Source: Erythrobacter sp. SCSIO 43205 (GTDB lineage Bacteria > Pseudomonadota > Alphaproteobacteria > Sphingomonadales > Sphingomonadaceae). Taken from it: a stretch of DNA of 64,000 bases. The first letter of the stretch is position 1, and each line of letters starts with the position of its first letter. The stretch spans positions 2,170,001 to 2,234,000 of the forward strand of contig NZ_CP063202.1 of assembly GCF_019904235.1 (NCBI RefSeq). The letters run 5' to 3'. Shown here piece after piece: positions 57,301-64,000 of the stretch. Below the pieces are notes generated by a model. That model was not told where the DNA came from. It did not search any database and was given only the letters and a program-made list of their open reading frames with translations. Made by a program: the position numbers and the translations under genes.

Positions 57301-57687
57301 CTATTGCCAATCGAGGGCTCCCTTTTTCCATTCATATGCAAGGCCAATCGCAAGAATGGTGAGGAAGGTCATCATCCCGATCCAGCCAACCCAGCCCGTT
57401 TCACCAAGGCTCACCGCCCATGGAAAAAGAAAAGCCGCCTCAAGGTCGAAAATGATAAAACTGATCGCGACGAGATAGAATTGCACGTCAAACTGACTGC
57501 GCGAATCTTCAAACGCGGGAAATCCGCACTCATACTCAGACAGCTTTTCAACGTCGGGATTGTGCGCCCCCGTCAGGCGCGAGACGCCCATCGGCAGGAA
57601 CACGAAAAGCACCGAAAGCCCGAGTGCTACACCAATGAAGAGCAGTATCGGCAGATACTGTCCAAGGTCGACGGATTGGTCGATCAT
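57301..57687 (-). CDS. nuoA: NADH dehydrogenase subunit A
   Basis: This is a three-span membrane subunit of complex I (128 residues) with [19 protein letters not shown], which includes the conserved Cys of the loop near the quinone chamber, and [21 protein letters not shown] at 57687 is chosen for a GGAAATCGGG ribosome site just upstream; an ATG at 57699 and a GTG at 57726 are in frame too. It is the first gene of the nuo operon. Confidence 0.94.
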   Translation of the reverse strand: MIDQSVDLGQYLPILLFIGVALGLSVLFVFLPMGVSRLTGAHNPDVEKLSEYECGFPAFEDSRSQFDVQFYLVAISFIIFDLEAAFLFPWAVSLGETGWVGWIGMMTFLTILAIGLAYEWKKGALDWQ

Positions 57688-57793
57688 CCCGATTTCCATG
57701 TAGTTTATATCCCAGTTGTGGGCCACTTACGCATGAGCTGTCCTCTACGCAAGGGCAAGTCGCGCGTAAATCGCAGCATATTTCATGCAGAAA

Positions 57794-57822
57794 ATCGAAC
57801 GACTAAGCTTGAACCAAGTCAA
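57794..57822 (-). promoter_or_regulatory. Possible promoter of the nuo operon
   Basis: On the minus strand TTGACT (57822-57817) and TTCGAT (57799-57794) are 17 bases apart, a good sigma-70-type arrangement, about 95 bases before nuoA. No operator was recognised. Confidence 0.4.
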
Positions 57823-57884
57823 TCGGGAAAAGACGTAGTGGCCTGCCCTGAACGACGCGCCAGGGTCAAGACCTCTCCGCAATT

Positions 57885-59315
57885 CTATTTGATCATATTG
57901 GCAACCGCCTTTTGCGTTGCCTTGCCGTAAGGCGGTTTGAACCCGCCAAGCTTGGCGATGTCGATCTTGGGCTGGTGATAGACGCTGCGCGCGTGGCTGA
58001 ATTCCTTAAAACCCTCAATCGCGTGATAGCTGCCCATGCCCGATGGCCCGACGCCGCCGAACGGCAGATCTTCGATGGAAATGTGGAAAAGCACATCATT
58101 GGTCGTCACCCCGCCTGAGATCGTGCGGGTGAGAACGCGCTCTTGCTCGGCTTTGCTTTCACCAAAGTAATAAAGGCCCAGCGGGCGGTCATTTTCATTG
58201 ATGTAGTCAATCGCTTCATCGACCGCGCGATAGGTTTTGACCGGAAGGACAGGACCAAAGATCTCCTCCTGCATGGCCTGCATCTCATCGTTGACATTTT
58301 TGAGGATCGTCAGAGGCATCTTGCGCTGGTTTGCGTTGCTGAAATCTTCGCCCGCCGGGTTCACCTCGATCACCTCAGCCCCTTTGCCGCGCGCGTCCTC
58401 AACCAGGCCTTGCAGCCGCTCGAAATGGCGGTCGGAGACAATCGAGGCGTAATCGTCGTTTTGAAGGACAGTCGGGTACATTTTAGTCGCGCCCTGAACC
58501 ACACCAGCAATCGCTTCGTCCTCGCTCTCCTGAGGGACGTACATATAATCGGGCGCAAGACAGATTTGCCCTGCGTTCATCATCTTGCCTAAGGCGATCC
58601 GTTCACCCGCCTTCGCAAAATCGGCGCTTTTGCCCATGATCACAGGCGACTTACCGCCAAGCTCAAGGGTAACTGGCACAAGGTTAGCAGAGGCCGCTTC
58701 CATAACGCGGCGCCCCGTTGCGGTTGAACCGGTAAAGACCAGATGGTCAAACGGCAGCGATGAAAAGGTCGCCGCGACTTCCGGCCCGCCGGTCACAACA
58801 GCGAGTTCATCCTTGGTGAAATACTCCTCAACCAGTTCCGCCATCAGCATACTGGTGCGCTCAGTAAATTCACTCGGCTTGATCATGGCCCGGTTGCCCG
58901 CGGCGAAGATTTGCATCAGCGGACCAAAGGCAAGCTGAACCGGGAAGTTCCACGGGCTCAAAATGCCGATCACACCTTTGGGTTCGTAACGAAGCTCTGC
59001 CTTCGCGCCCAAAAGTCCCAAAGGAAACTGAACGGGTCGTTTTTCGGTCTTGGCCCATTTATCCATGTTCTTAAGCGCGTGCTTGCCCGCCCCCACGGTC
59101 GCCGCAATGTCGGTGATCATCGACTGATCCATCGAGCGATTGCCAAAGTCAGCAGCCATCGCCTTGCACAGGTTCTCAGCGTGATCTTTCAAAAGCGCCA
59201 TGGCCCGCTTGATCCGATCCTTGCGCAAAGCCATGCTTTCAGGGCGCGACGCGGTGAAAGCATCACGTTGAAGCTTCAGAATTGCTTCTTGCTGTTCGCG
59301 TTGATCATTGGCCAT
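57885..59315 (-). CDS. Coniferyl-aldehyde-type aldehyde dehydrogenase
   Basis: This NAD(P)-dependent aldehyde dehydrogenase has 476 residues. The catalytic Cys lies in MNAGQICLAPDYMYVP and the Glu in TLELGGKSPVIMG. The N-box segment GILSPWNFPVQLAFGPLMQI matches the coniferyl/fatty-aldehyde branch, in which the residue after Cys is usually LAPDY or VAPDY. The substrate is not certain. ATG at 59315 is used because GGAGAGGG lies right upstream. It is convergent with nothing nearby and divergent from the thiolase gene. Confidence 0.85.
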   Translation of the reverse strand: MANDQREQQEAILKLQRDAFTASRPESMALRKDRIKRAMALLKDHAENLCKAMAADFGNRSMDQSMITDIAATVGAGKHALKNMDKWAKTEKRPVQFPLGLLGAKAELRYEPKGVIGILSPWNFPVQLAFGPLMQIFAAGNRAMIKPSEFTERTSMLMAELVEEYFTKDELAVVTGGPEVAATFSSLPFDHLVFTGSTATGRRVMEAASANLVPVTLELGGKSPVIMGKSADFAKAGERIALGKMMNAGQICLAPDYMYVPQESEDEAIAGVVQGATKMYPTVLQNDDYASIVSDRHFERLQGLVEDARGKGAEVIEVNPAGEDFSNANQRKMPLTILKNVNDEMQAMQEEIFGPVLPVKTYRAVDEAIDYINENDRPLGLYYFGESKAEQERVLTRTISGGVTTNDVLFHISIEDLPFGGVGPSGMGSYHAIEGFKEFSHARSVYHQPKIDIAKLGGFKPPYGKATQKAVANMIK

Positions 59316-59463
59316 TTTAGACCCTCTCCTCAGTATCCCGTTTTGATTTGAGATGGACTTTGCGCGAACTGGCGCGCGCACGCAAGAATTATGACTGTCG
59401 ATCCTTCGGATAGCGCTGGCCAATACCTACTGGGGGTGCGTCTAGACGTTGCGTTTCAGCGGC

Positions 59464-59486
59464 TCGCACCTTAGGTGCAGGTGCGA
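59464..59486. promoter_or_regulatory. Inverted repeat in the promoter region of the thiolase gene
   Basis: TCGCACC (59464-59470) pairs with GGTGCGA (59480-59486); within it GCACC-TTA-GGTGC forms a second, tighter palindrome. It lies 32 bases before the thiolase start and could be an operator. Confidence 0.35.
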
Positions 59487-59517
59487 AGATATTGACCCCT
59501 CGTGAAGGATTTAACCC

Positions 59518-60714
59518 ATGTCGCAATTTGCAGCCTCTGACCCAATCGTCATCCTGTCATACGCACGCACGCCCATGGGCGGTATGCAGGGCGCATTGTC
59601 CGATGTGTCAGCCACCGATCTTGGCGCAACTGCGGTCAAGGCTGCGGTGGAACGCTCGGGCGTTTCGGGCGATCAATTTGACCGCGCTTATATGGGCTGC
59701 GTCCTTCCCGCTGGTCTTGGCCAAGCGCCTGCGCGTCAGGCTGTGGTAAAGGCAGGGCTTCCCAAATCGGTTCAGGCCACCACCGTGAACAAGGTGTGCG
59801 GCTCAGGGATGCAGACTATCATCATGGGCGCAGAAGCCCTTGCCAGTGGTACAATCGATTATGTGATCGCAGGCGGGATGGAGAGCATGACCAATGCCCC
59901 TTACCTTTTGAAAAAGCACCGCTCAGGAGCGCGCATCGGCCACGATACGACTTATGACCATATGTTCCTCGACGGGCTTGAAGACGCCTATGAAGAGGGC
60001 CGCGCGATGGGCACATTTGCTCAGGACACGGCTAACGATTATCAACTGACACGCGAAGAGCAGGATGAATATTCGATTGAATCGCTCAGCCGCGCCAATG
60101 CCGCGATTGAAAGCGGCGCATTTGCTGATGAGATTGTCCCGGTAACCTTCACAACCCGAAAGGGCGAAGTCACTGTCGACACTGACGAGCAACCCGGCAA
60201 AGGTCGGCCTGACAAAATCCCGACGCTTCGCGCAGCTTTTGCCAAGGACGGCACGATCACCGCTGCGACTTCAAGCTCAATCTCAGATGGCGCTGCAGCC
60301 GTTGTCCTTTCACGCGAGAGCGTGGCGAAAGAAAACGGCCAGCAGCCGGTTGCAAAGATTGTCGCCATGGCGGCTCATGCGCGTGAACCAAAGGATTTCA
60401 CCATCGCTCCGGTCGGCGCGATTAAAAAAGTGCTCAAGAATGCAGGCTGGTCCGTCGATGATGTTGAGCTTTGGGAAGTGAACGAAGCATTCGCCTGCGT
60501 CGCCATGTTCGCGATGAAGGACATCGGCATCGACCACGCCAAGATCAACGTAAACGGCGGCGCGACCGCTCTTGGCCACCCAATCGGCGCATCGGGCACC
60601 CGGATTGTGGTGACGCTGCTCAATGCCCTTAAAACACAAGGCAAAAAGCGCGGCGTTGCGAGCCTTTGCATCGGCGGCGGTGAGGCAACGGCTGTTGCGG
60701 TTGAGCTAATCTAA
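59518..60714 (+). CDS. Acetyl-CoA acetyltransferase (thiolase)
   Basis: This is a biosynthetic-type thiolase that joins two acetyl-CoA to acetoacetyl-CoA or reverses it. The 398 residues show the nucleophile Cys94 in NKVCGSGMQT, the His in GGATALGHPIGASG and the second Cys in ASLCIGGGEATAVAVE. The start ATG is behind GAAGGA. AtoB/PhaA class cannot be separated by sequence alone. Confidence 0.93.
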   Translation: MSQFAASDPIVILSYARTPMGGMQGALSDVSATDLGATAVKAAVERSGVSGDQFDRAYMGCVLPAGLGQAPARQAVVKAGLPKSVQATTVNKVCGSGMQTIIMGAEALASGTIDYVIAGGMESMTNAPYLLKKHRSGARIGHDTTYDHMFLDGLEDAYEEGRAMGTFAQDTANDYQLTREEQDEYSIESLSRANAAIESGAFADEIVPVTFTTRKGEVTVDTDEQPGKGRPDKIPTLRAAFAKDGTITAATSSSISDGAAAVVLSRESVAKENGQQPVAKIVAMAAHAREPKDFTIAPVGAIKKVLKNAGWSVDDVELWEVNEAFACVAMFAMKDIGIDHAKINVNGGATALGHPIGASGTRIVVTLLNALKTQGKKRGVASLCIGGGEATAVAVELI

Positions 60715-60721
60715 TCAAATG

Positions 60722-60747
60722 CGAGTCCCCGTGAAAGCGGGGGCTCG
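60722..60747 (+). terminator. Hairpin between the thiolase gene and the SH3 gene
   Basis: CGAGTCCCCG (60722-60731) pairs with CGGGGGCTCG (60738-60747) over a six-base loop, with no T-run. Its position between two converging genes suggests a shared end of transcripts. Confidence 0.5.
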
Positions 60748-60754
60748 TGTCACC

Positions 60755-61240
60755 CTACATCTCGCCAACGCCCCAGAGGCGTTCTTGCGAAACCCATCCG
60801 CTGCGCCCGCTAACGTCGATTTCGCAAAAACCATCGCGGCAGCGCATCAATTCACCAACCACACCCGGCTCTGCCTGCCAGCGTAATGGTGCCACATTGG
60901 ATGCATCCTCGCGTAACGAGGCATTGCCCTCGCCTACGATTAAAGCACCCAGTTTTGGGCTAAGCTGGCTCGCGGCGATCCACCCTTGCGTGCCATCAGG
61001 ATCTTGCACCAATCGCCAGCCTTCGCGAAGGCGCACGACTTTCACTGGCAGACCTTTGCGCTTGTACACCCAGTCGATCGGGTAATCCTGACTGGGCCCT
61101 TTGCGCATATTCACAGTGTCAAAGCGAAGGGTCGCCCAATACGGCACCTCTCGTTCCTGCGCACTCGCAGGAGCGGTAAGCGCGCCAAGACACAGGCTCA
61201 AAACAAGAACGCATAATACAAAGGGGCGAATAAGCATCAT
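60755..61240 (-). CDS. Periplasmic SH3-domain protein
   Basis: The 161 residues have a Sec signal peptide (about 1-27, ending SAQ) and two bacterial SH3 repeats: TVNMRKGPSQDYPIDWVYKR in the first and ASLREDASNVAPLRWQAEPG in the second, each followed by a GW or CEI-type strand. Such domains bind cell-wall peptides. It has no catalytic domain, so it may recruit or sense. It is divergent from the 2-hydroxyacid dehydrogenase gene. Confidence 0.82.
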   Translation of the reverse strand: MMLIRPFVLCVLVLSLCLGALTAPASAQEREVPYWATLRFDTVNMRKGPSQDYPIDWVYKRKGLPVKVVRLREGWRLVQDPDGTQGWIAASQLSPKLGALIVGEGNASLREDASNVAPLRWQAEPGVVGELMRCRDGFCEIDVSGRSGWVSQERLWGVGEM

Positions 61241-61368
61241 CCCCTAGCTGATAGCCAAGGCTTTCAGCGAATTTCAAGATGCTCATATGTAAAGCCTCAT
61301 ACACGCGTCTCAAAATGGCAAAGCCAGCTTGACGCTCATGGGGCATTACCATTAGCGCAATTGCCACG

Positions 61369-62388
61369 ATGTCTGATCATAAAAGCCCGCCCCAATTCGC
61401 CTCTCGCAAACCGAAAGTTGTCGTTACCCGTCACCTGGCCCCGGCGGTAGAGGCGCGCATGAGCGAGCTGTACGACACCACCCTCAATGAAAGCGATCAG
61501 CCGATGACGCGCGATCAGCTTATTGAGGCGATGGCGACGTGCGATGTGATGGTCCCGACGGTAACCGACCGGATTGATGCCGATATGATCGAAAGCGCGG
61601 GCGAGAACCTGCGTCTCATTGCGAATTTTGGTGCAGGCACCGAACACATCGACCTGAAAGCTGCCGCAAGCCGAAAGATCATCGTCACCAATACCCCGGG
61701 CGTTTTCACCGATGACACAGCGGATTTGACCATGGTCGGGATTATCGGGGTTCCTCGCCGTATTCGCGAAGGCGTCGAACTTATCCGCAGCGGCGAATGG
61801 ACAGGATGGGCACCCACGGGAATGTTGGGACGCAAAATCGGCGGCAAGGTCCTTGGCATCATCGGTATGGGCCGTATTGGACAGGCCGTTGCTCACCGCG
61901 CCCGTGCTTTTGGAATGGAGATCGCCTATTACGGGCGGCGGCAACTGCCCGAAGCGATGGAGAAAATGCTCAGCGCGCGCTACGTCGACACTGTCGATGC
62001 GCTGGTGGCTGAGGCCGATATCCTGACGCTGCATTGCCCGTTGACTGAGGAGACACGCGGGCTGATTGATGAGCGACGGCTCGGATTGATGAAGCCGGGA
62101 TCGTGCATCGTGAACACTGCTCGCGGTGAGATTATCGATCAGGAAGCATTGATCGCAGCCCTGCAATCAGGGCATTTGGCTGGCGCTGGACTTGACGTGT
62201 ACCCGGCTGAGCCGCTGGTTGACCCGCGCCTGATCCGCCACCCCAATGTAATGACGCTCCCCCACCTTGGCAGTGCAACGGTCGAGGGTCGTGAAGCATC
62301 AGGCGAAAAGGTAATTGCCAATATCCGCTTTTGGGCGGACGGGCATAGGCCACCTGATCAAGTGCTGACGGCGCTGGTGGGAAGCTAA
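61369..62388 (+). CDS. D-isomer 2-hydroxyacid dehydrogenase (glyoxylate reductase-like)
   Basis: This NAD(P)H-dependent enzyme of 339 residues reduces 2-oxoacids such as glyoxylate or hydroxypyruvate. The nucleotide motif is LGIIGMGRIGQAVAHRARAF. The catalytic Arg lies in NTARGEIIDQEAL, and the Glu and His in LVDPRLIRHPNVMTLPHLGS. The length is typical of the family. The stop overlaps the end of the GNAT gene by four bases. Confidence 0.9.
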   Translation: MSDHKSPPQFASRKPKVVVTRHLAPAVEARMSELYDTTLNESDQPMTRDQLIEAMATCDVMVPTVTDRIDADMIESAGENLRLIANFGAGTEHIDLKAAASRKIIVTNTPGVFTDDTADLTMVGIIGVPRRIREGVELIRSGEWTGWAPTGMLGRKIGGKVLGIIGMGRIGQAVAHRARAFGMEIAYYGRRQLPEAMEKMLSARYVDTVDALVAEADILTLHCPLTEETRGLIDERRLGLMKPGSCIVNTARGEIIDQEALIAALQSGHLAGAGLDVYPAEPLVDPRLIRHPNVMTLPHLGSATVEGREASGEKVIANIRFWADGHRPPDQVLTALVGS

Positions 62389-62837
62389 AGCTTAAGTGAA
62401 AAGAGTTGATTAAACTCACCGGGGATGTAGCCAGCAAAGGGCTCACAAGTCTTGAAACCAAAGCTTTTGTAGAGATCAAGGGCTGCTTCGAAAACTGACC
62501 CTCTGCCTGTTTCAAGTTTCACTTCTTCAAAACCAAGTTCGCGCGCTCGGTCAAGGAGGTGGATCAGCATCGCTTTGCCAGCCCCCTTGCCGCGAGCATC
62601 AGGATGGGCGCGCATGGATTTCAGCTCGCCAAAATCATCGTGCAACTTAAGGGCACCAATGCTGAGCAATTTCTCACCATCCCAAGCCGCAAAGACTTCA
62701 ACCTCGGGCACTTTGAGTCCGGATAGGTCAAGGAAGTGACACGTATCCGGCGGATGGCCAGCAGACATTTCGCGGCCATGCAGTTCAATCAGCGCAATGA
62801 CTTCTGGTTCAGATAGATCAGTGCGCCGAATTTCCAT
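62385..62837 (-). CDS. GNAT family N-acetyltransferase
   Basis: The 150 residues fit a single GNAT domain: ELKSMRAHPDARGKGAGKAM supplies the acetyl-CoA loop (R-x-x-G-x-G/A), followed by ELGFEEVKLETGRGSVFEAA and FYKSFGF-type end (here LYKSFGFKTCEPF). The substrate is unknown. It begins 6 bases after the fabB stop, so it is probably co-transcribed with fabB. Confidence 0.87.
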   Translation of the reverse strand: MEIRRTDLSEPEVIALIELHGREMSAGHPPDTCHFLDLSGLKVPEVEVFAAWDGEKLLSIGALKLHDDFGELKSMRAHPDARGKGAGKAMLIHLLDRARELGFEEVKLETGRGSVFEAALDLYKSFGFKTCEPFAGYIPGEFNQLFSLKL

Positions 62838-62843
62838 GATGCT

Positions 62844-64000
62844 TTACCCTTCAAATTTGCTCATCAGCATTGAGCCATTGGTGCCACCAAAACCGAAGCT
62901 GTTGGTCATGACAGTGTCGAGCCCTGCGTTCTCGACAAGTTCTGTCTCAATTTCTTCAGGTTTCAAGGCCGGATCAAGATTTTCAACATTGATGGACGGA
63001 ATGATGAAGTCGTTCTGAAGCGCAAGCAGGCAATAGACCGCCTCTTGCGCGCCAGTTGCGCCCTGACTGTGCCCGGTCATCGACTTGGTCGAGCTAACCG
63101 GCGGGGTCGAGCCTTCACCGAACACGCGGCGTACCGCCTCAATCTCGCCGACATCGCCTACCGGGGTCGAGGTGCCGTGCGCGTTGATGTAGCTGACCTT
63201 GCGGCCTTCTGGCAGGGTCTTCAATGCCCCGGCCATAGCCCGCTCGCCGCCCTCACCCGAAGGCGCTACCATGTCCGCGCCATCTGAGGTCGCGCAAAAG
63301 CCGGTGACTTCGGCATAGATTTTCGCGCCGCGCGCTTGTGCGTGTTCAAGGCTTTCCAGCACGACCATCGCGCCGCCGCCGCCAATCACAAAGCCGTCGC
63401 GGTCTGCGTCAAAAGCGCGGCTCGCCCGTTCTGGCGTATCGTTATACTTGCTCGACATCGCGCCCATCGCGTCGAACAGGCACGAGAGCGTCCAATCGAG
63501 CTCTTCGCCGCCGCCGCCAAACATCACATCTTGCGTGCCAAGCGCGATCTGCTGCGCCGCCATGCCGATGCAGTGGAGCGAGGTCGAGCAAGCAGAAGTA
63601 ATCGAGAAATTCATGCCCTTGATCTGGAAAGCGGTCGCAAGGTTCGCGCTGACCGTCGAGGACATGGTTTTAGGCACAGCAAGCGGCCCAATACGCTTGG
63701 TCGCGCCTGATTTCAGGACAGTCTGATGCGCTGCAAACATGGCAGAAGTTGACGGGCCTCCAGAGCCAGCGATCACCCCGGTCATCGGATTTATCACGTC
63801 TTTCTCTTCAAGCCCCGCATCGGCAATTGCCTGCTCCATGGCGATGTAGGCGTACGCAGCGCCCGGCCCCATGAACCGCAATGTCCGCTTGTCGATGGCC
63901 TCTTTGATGTCGAGATCAATCGCACCCGCGACTTGCGAGCGAAATCCGTGTTCGGCCATGTCTTCGTTAAAGCTGATGCCGGACTTGCCAGCCTTCAAAG
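62844..64000 (-). CDS. fabB: 3-oxoacyl-ACP synthase I (5' end missing)
   Basis: This condensing enzyme elongates unsaturated acyl-ACP in type II fatty acid synthesis. The visible part covers most of the protein with the active Cys in [14 protein letters not shown], the two His in [13 protein letters not shown] and [13 protein letters not shown], and [13 protein letters not shown] at the end. Only about the first 20 residues fall outside the window. Its pattern fits FabB rather than FabF. fabA would be expected upstream. Confidence 0.9.
   Translation of the reverse strand, partial: LKAGKSGISFNEDMAEHGFRSQVAGAIDLDIKEAIDKRTLRFMGPGAAYAYIAMEQAIADAGLEEKDVINPMTGVIAGSGGPSTSAMFAAHQTVLKSGATKRIGPLAVPKTMSSTVSANLATAFQIKGMNFSITSACSTSLHCIGMAAQQIALGTQDVMFGGGGEELDWTLSCLFDAMGAMSSKYNDTPERASRAFDADRDGFVIGGGGAMVVLESLEHAQARGAKIYAEVTGFCATSDGADMVAPSGEGGERAMAGALKTLPEGRKVSYINAHGTSTPVGDVGEIEAVRRVFGEGSTPPVSSTKSMTGHSQGATGAQEAVYCLLALQNDFIIPSINVENLDPALKPEEIETELVENAGLDTVMTNSFGFGGTNGSMLMSKFEG

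Noticed and set aside
60722..60747. The hairpins at 7192-7216, 12091-12121 and 60722-60747 as copies of one mobile repeat
   Set aside because: They share only GC-rich stems; loops and arm sequences differ, so they are independent hairpins.

Overview
The window is a 64 kb chromosomal segment of an alphaproteobacterium, most likely a member of the Sphingomonadales near Erythrobacter. The evidence is the gene order and the protein families: a complete 14-subunit nuo operon followed by birA-coaX-rnj-DUF1467, a trp-moaC-moeA-lexA-comEC-gltX-gltA run, a LexA box of the alphaproteobacterial GTTC-N7-GTTC type, and a TipN-like coiled-coil protein. No phage, insertion sequence, CRISPR array or rRNA operon was seen. 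The gene content reads as core housekeeping with a few lineage-specific insertions.

Layout. Positions 1-3400: the start of pdhA, ftsB, an acyl-CoA dehydrogenase and a divergent MFS transporter. Positions 3367-3881: a 515-base gap with no gene, rich in hairpins and possibly holding a small RNA. Positions 3882-9580: a secreted Asp-box/VPS10-like propeller protein, a PepSY membrane protein and gamma-glutamyltransferase. Then tRNA-Arg(CCT), DUF1178, a nitrilase-family amidohydrolase, glutaredoxin, and a small heat-shock gene behind a sigma-32-type promoter and a ROSE-type RNA thermometer. Positions 12503-17772: pyrG, secG and tpiA on the minus strand, with ppiD divergent. Positions 17791-25366: trpE, a lipoprotein glycosidase, a proline iminopeptidase, trpG, trpD, trpC, moaC and moeA, mostly with 1-11 base overlaps; lexA, comEC, gltX and gltA follow.

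Positions 31480-38223 hold the least ordinary part. A histidine-kinase-like protein lacks its phosphoacceptor histidine. With it are a helical protein, a nucleotidyltransferase-like domain fused to membrane segments, and a stand-alone Hpt protein. All four lie on the minus strand, divergent from an 856-residue, two-TM, coiled-coil protein resembling the polarity factor TipN. Two near-consensus CtrA sites lie in the region. I infer a cell-pole or cell-cycle signalling module.

Positions 38239-57687 (minus strand) carry nuoA-N followed by birA, coaX, rnj and a DUF1467 gene. The nuo operon contains five extra genes: three tiny membrane proteins (46, 29 and 67 aa) between nuoE and nuoF, a secreted 238-aa protein between nuoF and nuoG, and a 63-aa membrane protein between nuoG and nuoH. 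All are tightly spaced or overlapping with their neighbours, so they are probably co-expressed with complex I. The window ends with a coniferyl-type aldehyde dehydrogenase, a thiolase, an SH3 protein, a 2-hydroxyacid dehydrogenase, a GNAT acetyltransferase and a fabB gene cut by the window edge.
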